Positions 26,243-35,012 are shown, numbered from the stretch's first letter. The stretch: DNA of 64,000 bases from JAVBMU01 sp031552185 (GCA_031552185.1 JAVBMU010000076.1:3427-67426), one strand, 5' to 3'. A program made the numbers and translations. Notes: generated by a model from the letters alone, not told the origin.

Positions 26243-26638
26243 CTAGCTTTCCTCGGCGGCCGGGCGGGCGCCCGCGTCGGCGCCGCCGTCGACCAGACCG
26301 GTGAGGGTGTAGCCCCCCACCTCGGTCCACTCCAACGGCATGCCTCCCAGCGTGACGGTCCAGACGGCGTCGGGCAGGGAGCGACGCACGGTGGTCAGGG
26401 CACCGCACCAGGCGCCGACGGCGGACTGGAGGTCCGCCAGGTCCATCGGAAGGCGGGCCGAACCCTCGGCGACGACGTCCGGCCGCTCGACGTCGAGGAT
26501 GCCGAGGTCGAACATCATCGGCTCGCCCGCCGCGGGCAACGCGTCCGAAGCCTGCCTCGCACGCTGTTCGAGTTCCGCTCGCTCGGCCGGCCGCAGCGGC
26601 GTCGAGCGGCGGGCCGTGAAATGGAGGACGAGGCCCAT
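26243..26638 (-). CDS. hypothetical protein
   Basis: The 131-residue cytoplasmic-looking protein starts MGLVLHFTARRSTPLRPAER with a helical first half, followed by ILDVERPDVVAEGSARLPMDLADLQSAVGAWCGALTTVRRSLPDAVWTVTLGG in segments and an acidic, Ala-rich end. No family is recognised. Codon bias is normal, which supports it being real. It stands alone between a repeat element and the dehydrogenase gene. Confidence 0.55.
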   Translation of the reverse strand: MGLVLHFTARRSTPLRPAERAELEQRARQASDALPAAGEPMMFDLGILDVERPDVVAEGSARLPMDLADLQSAVGAWCGALTTVRRSLPDAVWTVTLGGMPLEWTEVGGYTLTGLVDGGADAGARPAAEES

Positions 26639-26772
26639 GCGCTCATGCTAGGCACCCCACCTCCCCTTTCCCGACCTGCGATGCGGACCACGCGAACTGT
26701 CCGGACGGGGAAGGTCACGCGAACTCGTTCGAGATCCGGTGGAAACGGCCTAGAGATGTCACGATTTCCCGT

Positions 26773-27687
26773 TCAGTAGCCGGCGGCCAGGTCGACGACG
26801 CCGACGAACGGCCCGTCGCCGGCGAACGCCCGGGCGTTGACGACGATCCGCCGCGTGAGCAACGGCCAGGTCATCTCCCAGGTGTCGGCGGAGTGCGGCG
26901 TGATCAGCGCGCGCGGTTGCGTCCACAGCGGGTGCCCGTCGGGTAGGGGCTCGGGGTCCGTCACGTCCAGTGCCGCGGCGCCGATGGTGCCCGCCTCGAG
27001 CGCCGCAACCAACGCATCCGTATCCACGAGCGACCCTCGCGCCACGTTCACCAGCACCGCGTCGGGACGCATGGCGGCCAGTTCGGCGGCTCCGATGAGC
27101 CGCCAGGTCCCGGCCGTCGCCGCGGCCGAGATGACCACGACGTCGGCCCCGGGCAATTCGTCCAGCAGGGCCCCCGGACCAACCGTTCGCACGGCGCCGG
27201 AGACCGGCGCCGCCGTGCGCCGAACGGCCACGACCTCGACGCCGAACGGTTCCAGCAGCCGGATCAACGACCGGCCGATGCCGCCCGCACCGACGATCAC
27301 CACCCGCAGCCCGAACAGCGACGTGCCCCTCGCCTCCCCCCACGTCCGCGCTCGGGCGTATGCGGGCAGGTGCCGCAGGCAGGCCAGCGTCAGCAGCAGC
27401 GCGTGCTCGGCCACCGGGTCGGCGTACGCCCCCTTGGCACAGGTCCAGGTGATCTCGGGGGTCAGAATCCCGGCCCGAACGAACGGCTCCACGCCCGCCA
27501 ACGGCAGTTGGACCCACTGCAGCTTTGGACCGGTGGCCAGGGCCGCGGCCAGGGCCGCGGCATCGTCATGCCCGAGCCACACCATGGCCTCGGTTTCCTC
27601 GTCCAGGTGGGTCAGGGTCAGCCCCGCGCGGCGCAGATCGTCAAGAAGGGCCGACGGCGGATCGGGCAGCACGGCGATCGAGGTCAC
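26773..27687 (-). CDS. D-isomer-specific 2-hydroxyacid dehydrogenase family protein
   Basis: The 304-residue protein has the NAD-binding motif VGAGGIGRS and the three catalytic elements of the family: Arg in VNVARGSLVD, Glu in DVTDPEPLPDGHPLW, and His in LITPHSADTWEM. A short catalytic domain surrounds the Rossmann domain. It would reduce or oxidise a 2-keto/2-hydroxy acid with NAD(P)H; the exact substrate is unknown. It is transcribed away from the SDR gene at 27793, so the two share an intergenic region of about 105 bp. Confidence 0.9.
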   Translation of the reverse strand: MTSIAVLPDPPSALLDDLRRAGLTLTHLDEETEAMVWLGHDDAAALAAALATGPKLQWVQLPLAGVEPFVRAGILTPEITWTCAKGAYADPVAEHALLLTLACLRHLPAYARARTWGEARGTSLFGLRVVIVGAGGIGRSLIRLLEPFGVEVVAVRRTAAPVSGAVRTVGPGALLDELPGADVVVISAAATAGTWRLIGAAELAAMRPDAVLVNVARGSLVDTDALVAALEAGTIGAAALDVTDPEPLPDGHPLWTQPRALITPHSADTWEMTWPLLTRRIVVNARAFAGDGPFVGVVDLAAGY

Positions 27688-27792
27688 CTTGCCATTGTGC
27701 CCGCGCCCGGGTCAGTAGGCCCGGCCGGGCCGGCCGGCCGCCTCGCGGTGTACGGTGCGAACAGGCCGAACGGGACCGATCGAGGAGGGGTC

Positions 27793-28626
27793 ATGGACGT
27801 CGTCGTCATCATCGGGATCGGCGGGATGGGCGAGGCGATCGCCCGCCGCCAAGGACCGGGGCGAAAGCTTCTGGTCGCGGATTTCGACGCGGCGACACTC
27901 GCCCGCGTGGCCGATGCCCTCACCGGCGACGGATACGACGTCGAGAGCCGGCGGGTCGACGTCGGCTCGCCCGAGTCCGTGGCCGAACTGGCCCGCGCGG
28001 CGGCGGCGCTCGGGCCGGTCACGCAGGTTGTGCACACGGCCGGCCTGTCCCCCACCCAGGCGTCGGCCGAGGCGATCCTGCGCGTAGACCTGCTCGGCAC
28101 CGCCTACGTTCTGAAGGAATTCGGCGCGGTGATCCACCCGGGCGGGGCCGCCGTCGTCATCGCGAGCATGGCCGGCACCATGGCCATTGGCCGGCTGCCC
28201 GCCGAGCTCGAGACTGCGCTGGCCACGACGCCCGCGGATGCGTTGGGCGACCTGCCGTTCCTGCAAAGCGATGCGGTGGCCGATCCCGGCGCGGCGTACT
28301 CGGTCGCAAAGCGGGCCAACCAGGTGCGCGTCCAGACCGCGAGCCTGGCGTGGGGCGCGCGGGAGGCGCGAGTGAACAGTGTCAGCCCCGGCGTGATCGC
28401 CACCCCGATGGGCCGCGAAGAGCTGGCCGGGGAGTCCGGCGCCGGGATGCGCGCCATGATCGACGCCTCCGGCACGGGTCGGGCCGGGACGCCCGCAGAC
28501 ATCGCCGCCGCCACGGCCTTCCTGCTGTCCCCCGAGGCGTCCTTCATCACGGGCACGGACCTGTTGGTCGACGGCGGCGTGGTCGCCGCCGTCCGATCGG
28601 GGGCACTGCACCTGCCGGGGGCGTAG
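27793..28626 (+). CDS. short-chain dehydrogenase/reductase
   Basis: The 277-residue protein has a Rossmann start VVVIIGIGGMGEAIARR, a variant of the usual TGxxxGxG. It also has HTAGLSP, SMAGTMA with the catalytic Ser nearby, YSVAK (Tyr and Lys of the active site), NSVSPGVIATPMG and the C-terminal TGTDLLVDGG. GGAGGGG precedes the ATG at 27793. The substrate is unknown. A hairpin after the gene suggests it is monocistronic. Confidence 0.9.
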   Translation: MDVVVIIGIGGMGEAIARRQGPGRKLLVADFDAATLARVADALTGDGYDVESRRVDVGSPESVAELARAAAALGPVTQVVHTAGLSPTQASAEAILRVDLLGTAYVLKEFGAVIHPGGAAVVIASMAGTMAIGRLPAELETALATTPADALGDLPFLQSDAVADPGAAYSVAKRANQVRVQTASLAWGAREARVNSVSPGVIATPMGREELAGESGAGMRAMIDASGTGRAGTPADIAAATAFLLSPEASFITGTDLLVDGGVVAAVRSGALHLPGA

Positions 28627-28635
28627 TCCGGCCCG

Positions 28636-28653
28636 GGTCGGGCCAACCCGACC
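28636..28653 (+). terminator. probable terminator after the SDR gene
   Basis: GGTCGGG, CCAA, CCCGACC form a 7-bp stem with a 4-nt loop 10 bp after the stop codon. There is no T-run, as is common in this GC range. Confidence 0.5.
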
Positions 28654-28709
28654 TCGACTCGGGGGACACCCGGGTACGCGGCCGACGCGCCCGCCGATAC
28701 CTTCGTGCC

Positions 28710-30155
28710 ATGAACCCCAGCGAGCGCCTCCCGGCGTCGAGCGAGCGCCTCCCGGCGTCGAGCGAGCGCCTCCCGGCGTCGGCCGAGCGCCTCCCGGCGT
28801 CGAGCGAGCGCCTCCCGGCGTCGAGCGAGCGCCTCCCGGCGTCGGCCGAGGCCGACCTGCGCGCCGTCGCGCCAGCCTGGACGGGCGCCCGGGCGGCAGT
28901 GCGGGCGCCCATCGACCCGGCGACCTGGCGGGCCGTGGCCCAGGCCGGGATCGCCGTGCTGTTCCTGACCACACTCGGTGCGCTCGTGGTGTCCTTCATT
29001 CCGTTGGCCGCCGCGCTGATCGTGCTCGTCATCGGGCTGCCGCTGCTCACCTGGGTATTGGTCGCCGTCGGGGGCCTGGCGACGGCCGAGCGGGCGCGGC
29101 TGAACGCCCAGCTCCTGGTCACGATCCCGACGCCGGTCTTCCGAGGCGACGTCCGGTCCGGCCGGCACTGGTGGCTCGGGTCCGCCGCGGTGCTGGGCGA
29201 TCCGCGCCGCTGGGCACAGGCGGCGTACTTCGCCCTGACCATGCTGCTGTCCGCGGTGGAATTGGTCGCCGTCGGCGCGCTGCTTGGCGGGCCGATCGGG
29301 TTGCTGATCATGCCGTTGTTCGCGCACGGCGGGCGGGCCGGTGCGACCAGCGTGACGGATGCGCTGATCACGCGGCCGTGGTGGCTGTGGCCCGGGCTCG
29401 CCCTGGGGCTGGTCCTGATCTGGGTCGGACCGCTCCTCGTGCAGGGCCTGACCTTCTGGCACGTTCGCCTCGCCCGCGTGCTCCTCGGCCCGTCGGCCGG
29501 GCAGGAGACGACCGAGCAGCTCGTGCGGCGGGTGGACGCGCTGCGCGTAACCCGGGCGGAGGCGGTCGACGCGGCCGACGCCGAACGGCGCCGGATCGAG
29601 CGAGATCTGCACGACGGCGCCCAGCAGCGCCTGGTCGCCCTCGGGGTCGAGCTGGGCATGGCCCGGCGGGCGGCGGGCCACGACCCGGAGCAGGCCGCCG
29701 GCGCGCTCGAGCACGCCCACGAGGAGGTCAAAGAGGTCCTCGCGGAGTTGCGTGACCTGGTCCGGGGCATCCACCCGGCGGTCCTCACGGACCGCGGGCT
29801 GGACGCCGCCCTGGCCGGCCTCGCCGCGCGCTGTCCGGTCCCGGTGGCCGTCACCGTGACCGATCCCGACGCCGTCGCGCGCCTGCCGCAGGCCACCCAG
29901 GCGGCCGCCTACTTCTGTGCCGCGGAGGCGCTGACCAACGTCGCCCGCCATGCCGGGGCGAGCAGCGCCGGGCTTACGTTGGCCGCGGAGCCGGCCCGCC
30001 TCATCCTGACCGTGTCCGACGACGGCCGGGGCGGCGCCGCATCCACGCCGGGCGGCGGGCTGGCCGGCCTTCAGGCCCGCGTGAGCGCGCTGGACGGAAC
30101 CCTGACGATCGACTCCCCCGTCGGCGTCGGGACGACGGTCACGGTGGTGATCTGA
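28710..30155 (+). CDS. sensor histidine kinase (NarL/DesK type, HisKA_3)
   Basis: The 481-residue protein begins with six perfect or near-perfect copies of SERLPAS (21-bp units, 28719-28845), then membrane segments (about residues 75-135 and 165-260). The phosphoacceptor region EAVDAADAERRRIERDLHDGAQQRLVALGVELG is split over dimerisation helices, with His in RDLHDGAQQ. The ATPase part has LTNVARHA, DDGRGGA and GLAGLQARV. It phosphorylates the response regulator encoded immediately downstream (TGATG overlap). The signal sensed is unknown. Confidence 0.92.
   Translation: MNPSERLPASSERLPASSERLPASAERLPASSERLPASSERLPASAEADLRAVAPAWTGARAAVRAPIDPATWRAVAQAGIAVLFLTTLGALVVSFIPLAAALIVLVIGLPLLTWVLVAVGGLATAERARLNAQLLVTIPTPVFRGDVRSGRHWWLGSAAVLGDPRRWAQAAYFALTMLLSAVELVAVGALLGGPIGLLIMPLFAHGGRAGATSVTDALITRPWWLWPGLALGLVLIWVGPLLVQGLTFWHVRLARVLLGPSAGQETTEQLVRRVDALRVTRAEAVDAADAERRRIERDLHDGAQQRLVALGVELGMARRAAGHDPEQAAGALEHAHEEVKEVLAELRDLVRGIHPAVLTDRGLDAALAGLAARCPVPVAVTVTDPDAVARLPQATQAAAYFCAAEALTNVARHAGASSAGLTLAAEPARLILTVSDDGRGGAASTPGGGLAGLQARVSALDGTLTIDSPVGVGTTVTVVI
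28719..28845 (+). repeat. in-frame 21-bp tandem repeat in the kinase N-terminus
   Basis: The unit AGCGAGCGCCTCCCGGCGTCG is repeated six times, encoding SERLPAS or SAERLPA variants. Two of the units carry GCC instead of AGC. It lies before the first membrane segment, and the copy number is likely to vary between strains. Confidence 0.9.
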
Positions 30156-30814
30156 TGCGCCTGATCCTCGCCGAAGACTCGGTTCTGCTCGCCGCGGGGC
30201 TCGAGCGGCTCCTGCAGGCGGAGGGCCACGAAACCGTCGTCGTCGGCACCGCCGAAGCCCTGGTTGACCTGCTGCCCCCGGGCGGCCCCCTGCCGGACCT
30301 GGTGCTGACCGACGTGCGGATGCCGCCGTCCTTCACCGACGAGGGCCTGCGTGCCGCCGTGTATCTGCGCCGGATCCACCCCACCTTGCCGATCCTCGTG
30401 TTGTCCCAGTACGTCGAGCGGACCTATGCCACCGAACTGTTCGCCGGCAACGCCCGCGGGCTCGGGTACGTCCTGAAAGACCGGGTGGCCGACGTCGATG
30501 AGTTTCTCGACGCCGTTGAGCGGGTCCGCTCCGGGGGGACGGTGATCGACCCCGAGGTGGTGGCGCAGCTACTCGCGCGGGCCGCGCGGCCGGTGACCGA
30601 CCCGTTGTCGGACCGCGAGCGCGACGTGCTCGCGTTGATGGCCGAGGGCCGCTCCAATCGGGCCATCGCGGACCGCCTGTTCATCGGCGTCGCCGGGGTG
30701 GAAAAGCACGTGACCAACATCTTCCTCAAGCTGCACCTCGCCCCCGCCGCCGACGACCACCGCCGCGTGCTCGCCGTGCTGCGCTACCTCGAATCGGGAG
30801 CCCAGGGATCATGA
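30155..30814 (+). CDS. LuxR/NarL-type response regulator
   Basis: The 219-residue protein has a receiver domain with an acidic pocket (LAEDSVLL) and the phosphorylated Asp in LVLTDVRMP. The switch Lys lies in VLKDRVADVDEF. A C-terminal LuxR-type HTH (LSDREREVLALMAEG-like, GRSNRAIADRLFIGVAGVEKHVTNIF) follows. It overlaps the kinase stop by one base and its own stop overlaps the next ATG, so kinase, regulator and DUF4097 protein form one operon. Confidence 0.94.
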   Translation: MRLILAEDSVLLAAGLERLLQAEGHETVVVGTAEALVDLLPPGGPLPDLVLTDVRMPPSFTDEGLRAAVYLRRIHPTLPILVLSQYVERTYATELFAGNARGLGYVLKDRVADVDEFLDAVERVRSGGTVIDPEVVAQLLARAARPVTDPLSDRERDVLALMAEGRSNRAIADRLFIGVAGVEKHVTNIFLKLHLAPAADDHRRVLAVLRYLESGAQGS

Positions 30815-31656
30815 GAACCGCCGGCAAAGCGCTGTTGCCGCTCGGCCTGCTGATCGGGATGGCGGGCATGGCGACCGGGGCGCTCACCGTCGTCGACGTC
30901 GCGAATTACCGGACGGTCCATCTTCCGGCGCGGGAGTTCGCCGACGTGCGCGCGCTGGACGTGCGTGGGATCGGCGACGTCGTGATCACGGCGGGGCCGG
31001 GGTCCGGCGGCGAAGGAGCCGTCGCCCGGGTGTCGTTCGTCGAGACCGGGGGACGCACGCTGGCCTCGTCGTCGGCGAGCGTCGACGCCTCGGGCACCCT
31101 GCGCGCCCGGCAGAACTGCCCGGTGTCGATCATCTCCAACGGGTCGCTGACGTGCGGCGGCCGGATCCAGATCACCGTGCCGGAGCAGCTCGACGTCGCG
31201 ATCCGCACCTCGGGCGGGTCCGTCCGGGTGAAGGGAAAGGTCGGTGACCTGTCGATCCGGTCCGGCGGGGGCGACGTGGCGGTCGACTCGGCCGCCGGCA
31301 CCGTCAAGATCGACGCGGGATTCGGCCGGATCAACGTCACGGACGCCACCGGTGCGGTCACGGCCCACTCCGGGTTGGGCGACGTCACGGTCACCGGGAT
31401 CCGCGGCGACGTTACCGCCACCTCCGAGTCCGGCCGGGTCATCGCGAACGGATCCGGCGACGTCGTCGCCACCAGCGACCTCGGCGACGTGACCGTGATC
31501 GCCTGGTCGTCGGCACCCGTGGCACTGACCATCGAGACCGATCTGGGCCGGGCGAGCACCAAGGCCCCGACCGACCCTACCGCGCGGACGAAAGTCACGG
31601 TCCGGTCCGGCAGCGGGAACGTCGCCTACGCCGCGCCCGCGGCGGCCGGCCGGTAG
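30811..31656 (+). CDS. DUF4097-type beta-helical envelope protein
   Basis: The 281-residue protein has an N-terminal membrane segment (LLPLGLLIGMAGMATGALTVV). A chain of short repeats, typical of the DUF4097/DUF2807 putative adhesin fold, follows: GSVRVKGKVGDLSIRSGGGD, VAVDSAAGTVKIDAGFGRIN and TGIRGDVTATSESGRV. The ATG overlaps the regulator stop as ATGA. In many Actinobacteria such proteins are co-encoded with two-component systems, which suggests an envelope-stress role here. That is inferred. Confidence 0.8.
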   Translation: MRTAGKALLPLGLLIGMAGMATGALTVVDVANYRTVHLPAREFADVRALDVRGIGDVVITAGPGSGGEGAVARVSFVETGGRTLASSSASVDASGTLRARQNCPVSIISNGSLTCGGRIQITVPEQLDVAIRTSGGSVRVKGKVGDLSIRSGGGDVAVDSAAGTVKIDAGFGRINVTDATGAVTAHSGLGDVTVTGIRGDVTATSESGRVIANGSGDVVATSDLGDVTVIAWSSAPVALTIETDLGRASTKAPTDPTARTKVTVRSGSGNVAYAAPAAAGR

Positions 31657-31743
31657 GGGCGGCGCAGGGGCGGACTGCGCCTGGGGATTCCCTCGGTCCC
31701 GGGGCGCTGCGCGTGGGCGTCCTGAGGTTCAGCCGATTCCGGG

Positions 31744-31749
31744 TAGCAT
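31744..31749 (+). promoter_or_regulatory. TAGCAT -10-like box before cassette 1
   Basis: TAGCAT ends 7 bp before the ATG at 31757. The same box sits at the same distance before the second copy (34568-34573). If it is a -10 element the transcript would start at or next to the ATG, that is, leaderless. No clear -35 is seen. Confidence 0.4.
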
Positions 31750-31756
31750 GCCCGGT

Positions 31757-32188
31757 ATGAGAAGGTCAACTTGGGCGTGGCTGATTGCGTTTTGTCTTTC
31801 GGTCGGGTGGCTCGTGTTGTCCCCGCCGACGGTTCGGGCAGACGTACTCGACGAAACCCTGACCTGCGCGCCGATCGGGTGGGGCGTCGGTATCCGAGAG
31901 CTCGACAACATGAGTCTCGAAGCCGCCGGACGCCGGGACGCTGCGCTGGGCGAAATGGCAAGCGAAGAGAGCCGAAGGACGAAGTTGGCGGACTTCAAGG
32001 ATTCGGTGCGGACCACCTGCCAGGACGCCCGCCAAGCCCGCCAAACCACCCTCATGGTCTTGCTGTCGAGCGCCGTGCTCGCCGTCCTGCTGCGCACCAT
32101 GTTTGTCGTGCGGTCGACGCTCGCGCCGTCCCGCCGTGAGGATCCCGCGGCTTCAGACCAGGAGGCATGCCGTGCCGAGCTACCGTGA
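31757..32188 (+). CDS. cassette gene A, copy 1: small two-TM protein with conserved cysteines
   Basis: The 143-residue protein is MRRSTWAWLIAFCLSVGWLV followed by a loop of about 65 residues and a second membrane segment (TTLMVLLSSAVLAVLLRTMF), then a basic C-terminus. The loop has two cysteines (LTCAPIGWG and RTTCQDARQAR) that are kept in copy 2 and could form a disulfide outside the membrane. No family is recognised. The ATG at 31757 is preferred because copy 2 begins at the matching MKKSTWVW; an ATG at 31748 is also in frame. It overlaps gene B by 17 nt. Confidence 0.7.
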   Translation: MRRSTWAWLIAFCLSVGWLVLSPPTVRADVLDETLTCAPIGWGVGIRELDNMSLEAAGRRDAALGEMASEESRRTKLADFKDSVRTTCQDARQARQTTLMVLLSSAVLAVLLRTMFVVRSTLAPSRREDPAASDQEACRAELP

Positions 32189-33563
32189 TCTTGACGTCCT
32201 GGTGGGCCGCCTGAAGCAATCCGCGATCGACGCCTGGATGGGAGGGCTCAGCGGTGGACAATGGATGCTGCGTCCCGCGCGATACGAAATGCTCTCCGGC
32301 AGCGCGATATACTTTGTCACCCGCCCGGGCAGTGACGGTGAGGGCGGCGGACTCTTCGGCTGCGAAACGCCGGAGACGTTGGGCACGCCCCCGGACTTAG
32401 AGCGGGCGGGCGGGTACGAGGCCCAGTTCGCCGGCATTCGCGCGACGATCGATACGATCGTCGAACCGTGGCGGTTCCTGCCCGATCCTAACGAGATCGC
32501 TGCGGTCGTCGAGAGCTGCAAGGACGTGACCGTCAAGCTCGCCGGCACCGCGACAACGTCGGCCGGAGAAGCCGTCGGCGGAGGAAACCTAGGGGGCTTC
32601 CTGAAGTCGATCGAGCAGACCTGCTCGGCAATGTCCGGCCGCACAATAGACACGTTCAAATCCAAGTTCATCAACCAATTGGGGCGGACTATCGAGGGGT
32701 TTCACGCAGTCTCGATCGTCAGTGGAGCCGCCGTCGCCGGTCAAGGCGCCTTGTGGAAGGAGGCCCGGACCACGGTAGCCACGATCCTGGACAACGCTCG
32801 CGGGAAGTTCGATCTCGTGGCCCAGGGCTATGGCGGCTACTGGACCGAGACCATCAAAGCTCTGGGGTGGGTCTGGAAGGGCGTCGAGCTTTTCACGGGA
32901 GGGTCGATCCCGGTCAAGGCGGCCTCCCTCGGAATCCAGTTCCTCCAGAGCAACGTGCGCGACATCCCCGACGTCGTCAAGGGTTTCGAGACGTACGAAC
33001 GCGGCGTCACGTCCCTGGTCGAGATGCTCGACGTCCTGAATAGCCAGATCAGATCCGAGGAACAAGTCGTCAAGGATAACCTTCTCAACAATCTCGACGG
33101 TATCGCCCGGCACAAGACGTCCTACGATCTGACCCAGTTCCCCATCCCGCCCGACAGCGACGTCATCATCGTCAACCGCGACCTCACGCACGGCATCGCC
33201 CGCACCCATATGCCGCTGATCGCCGACGAACTCGACGCCATCGCGACCCTCACCTTCGGGGGACTGCCCGGCCAGGCGTTGCTGCGCGACGACCGGATCG
33301 GCATCGGCGAGCGGGGCCCGAGCAGCGAGGCCGGCCGACTGCAGTACCTCCTCTACGAACTGCTCAAAGACCTCGCCTGGGAGGTCCGCAACGGCGCCCG
33401 AAACCTCGAACTCGCCGTCGCGGACATCCTCGACCACGACGAGTCTGCTGCCCGGGAACTCCGCGAGCTCGAGAAGGTCATCGAGGCCGGCAGTCCCTAC
33501 GACCCCTGGGGCGAACCAACCCTCACCCCAAGGCGCCCCAGCCGGGGACCCTACCCCGTCTAA
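32172..33563 (+). CDS. cassette gene B, copy 1: unrecognised 463-aa protein
   Basis: The GTG start (VPSYRDLDVLVGRLKQSAID) has AGGAGG 7 nt upstream and lies 17 nt inside gene A. No signal peptide or clear membrane segment is seen. The protein is largely helical with conserved blocks shared with copy 2: LGGFLKSIEQTCSAMSG, TIDTFKSKFINQLGRTIEGF, SYDLTQFPIPPDSDVIIVNR, ARTHMPLIADELDAIATLTF, LLYELLKDLAWEVRNGARNL and the tail PRRPSRGP. I do not recognise a known domain. Long paired helices hint at a structural or binding role, and coupling to the membrane protein A suggests a peripheral membrane complex. Both are inferences. Confidence 0.75.
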   Translation: MPSYRDLDVLVGRLKQSAIDAWMGGLSGGQWMLRPARYEMLSGSAIYFVTRPGSDGEGGGLFGCETPETLGTPPDLERAGGYEAQFAGIRATIDTIVEPWRFLPDPNEIAAVVESCKDVTVKLAGTATTSAGEAVGGGNLGGFLKSIEQTCSAMSGRTIDTFKSKFINQLGRTIEGFHAVSIVSGAAVAGQGALWKEARTTVATILDNARGKFDLVAQGYGGYWTETIKALGWVWKGVELFTGGSIPVKAASLGIQFLQSNVRDIPDVVKGFETYERGVTSLVEMLDVLNSQIRSEEQVVKDNLLNNLDGIARHKTSYDLTQFPIPPDSDVIIVNRDLTHGIARTHMPLIADELDAIATLTFGGLPGQALLRDDRIGIGERGPSSEAGRLQYLLYELLKDLAWEVRNGARNLELAVADILDHDESAARELRELEKVIEAGSPYDPWGEPTLTPRRPSRGPYPV

Positions 33564-33656
33564 ACGAGTGATTCCGAAACGTGGGATCGGGTGGTTCGGG
33601 GGTGGCTCGGGCCGGCGCGGGCCGGCGCGGGCGCGCGCCGAGAGAGCCGGCGCGGC

Positions 33657-33734
33657 CGAGGTAGATCCGTGGTGTCGCGGGACCGGCGTGTCGGTCGCGC
33701 TACGGCTCTACCTCGCGCGCCGTGGCTCTACCTC
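33657..33734 (-). repeat. family C element copy 3 (inverted relative to copy 1)
   Basis: CGAGGTAGATCCGTGG, the core (GGACCGGCGTGTCGG) and the inverted units GGCTCTACCTCGCGCGCCGT, repeated at 20 bp, form the reverse complement of copy 1 at 16587-16665. It lies 50 bp before family A copy 3. Confidence 0.8.
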
Positions 33735-33782
33735 GCGCGCCGTGGCACGCTCGGGTGGCGGTGGACGCAAGGCGGTGCGTCG

Positions 33783-34043
33783 CGAGTCAGAACTTGGCGC
33801 GGCCAGTCAGAACTTGGCACGGCCAGTCAGAACTTGGCGCGGCCAGTCAGAACTTGGCGCGGCCAGTCAGAACTTGGCGCGGCCAGTCAGAACTTGGCGC
33901 GGCCAGTCAGTACCGGGGCCGCCCGGGAAGTGCCGACACGCCGGGAAAACGAGCACCGAACAGCCGCAATGTACTGACTCGACGTGCCAGGTACTGACTC
34001 GGCGCGCCAGGTACTGACTCGACGTGCCAGGTACTGACTCGAC
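33783..34043 (+). repeat. family A element copy 3
   Basis: Eight left units run at exact 20-bp steps. Six of them read AGTCAGAACTTGGC instead of AGTCAGTACC, so the left arm has been homogenised to a variant unit. The core at 33934-33967 is identical to copies 1 and 2. Four right units (GTACTGACTCGACGTGCCAG) keep the standard sequence. It lies between the two A-B cassettes. Confidence 0.92.
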
Positions 34044-34309
34044 GCGACGGAGGCCCCCGTCTCAACGCCCGTCCAGGATTGCCGCAGTTGCGAGCGGCCG
34101 ACGCCGGGCCGAACCTGGCCCGACAATCGGGCCACCCCGCCGCCGAAAACCGCCACAATTCGGAATCACTCATCTAGTACCACAGCCGCGTTTTGTGGTC
34201 GTGACCTGAGGTGATGCGTCGTCAGTAGCGTGCGGTTCGGGCTCGGGTCCGGTGTCGTCGCCGCCGCGCCGGGCGGCAACTCGGCAGGACTCCGTGCGGG
34301 CGACGGGTC

Positions 34310-34450
34310 AGGAAGATAGCCAAGGCCGCCTCGCCGCCTTGGTGGTCTACCTGTCGGTCACCGTGATCGCCTACTTCGGCGCACCTTGTATGCAATGGCA
34401 CCGCTCCGCCGGGAGGACCCCGGCTTCAAGTCCGGAGCAACGCAACTCCG
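34310..34450 (+). pseudogene. degenerate relic of cassette gene A
   Basis: By eye this stretch aligns with the 3' half of gene A copy 1 (32015-32155). It has CCAAGGCCGCCTCGCCGCC for the QARQ region, a GTGATCGCC hydrophobic stretch where the second membrane segment lies, then CTCCGCCGGGAGGACCC matching SRREDP. The frame is broken. It sits directly upstream of cassette 2 and suggests a third copy once existed. The alignment is approximate. Confidence 0.45.
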
Positions 34451-34580
34451 AGTGGCCGTTCTTTCAACGCCCCGATCGGCCGGGTGGCGGACCCTCGGCG
34501 GCGCGGCCGACCGGCACCATTGTGCGGACAATTTTCCGGTCCGTACCGAGAACGACAATTACCCCGGTAGCATGGCCGCC

Positions 34581-35012
34581 ATGAAGAAATCAACGTGGGT
34601 GTGGCTCATTACATTTTGTCTTGCCATTTTCTGGCTCGTACTGTCCCCACCAAGCGTGGACACCTCCGAACTCGATGACAACGTCGTCTGCGAATCGCTC
34701 GCCTGGGGTCTGGGTGCCCGAGACCTGGACAAGACCAGCATCGACGCCGCCCAAACCTGGGACGAATCGCTGGGCGGGTCTTCAGGTGAAGAAGGACGGC
34801 AAGCCATGTTGGCGAGTTTCGAGGAATCCGTCAGGACGTCGTGCCAAGACGCCCGCCAAGCCCGACTGACCACCGTTATCGTGATGTTCGGCGGAACCCT
34901 GCTCGGCGTCTGTCTCTACACAACATGGATCGCGCGGACGGCGCTCGCACGAACCCGTCCTGAGGATTCCACCGCTCCGAGGCAGGAGGAAGGCCGTGCC
35001 GAATTACAATGA
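34581..35012 (+). CDS. cassette gene A, copy 2: small two-TM protein
   Basis: The 143-residue paralogue of the gene at 31757 reads MKKSTWVWLITFCLAIFWLV, then a loop with VVCESLAWG and RTSCQDARQAR, a second membrane segment (TTVIVMFGGTLLGVCLYTTW) and a basic tail with RPEDSTAP. The ATG at 34581 follows TAGCAT by 7 bp as in copy 1; the ATG at 34572 is the alternative. The same 17-nt overlap with gene B is kept, which supports selection on coupling. Confidence 0.7.
   Translation: MKKSTWVWLITFCLAIFWLVLSPPSVDTSELDDNVVCESLAWGLGARDLDKTSIDAAQTWDESLGGSSGEEGRQAMLASFEESVRTSCQDARQARLTTVIVMFGGTLLGVCLYTTWIARTALARTRPEDSTAPRQEEGRAELQ

Noticed and set aside
34310..34450. tRNA gene (TTCAAGTCC-like stretch)
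   Set aside because: No acceptor or anticodon stem can be drawn around it; it aligns better with the end of cassette gene A.
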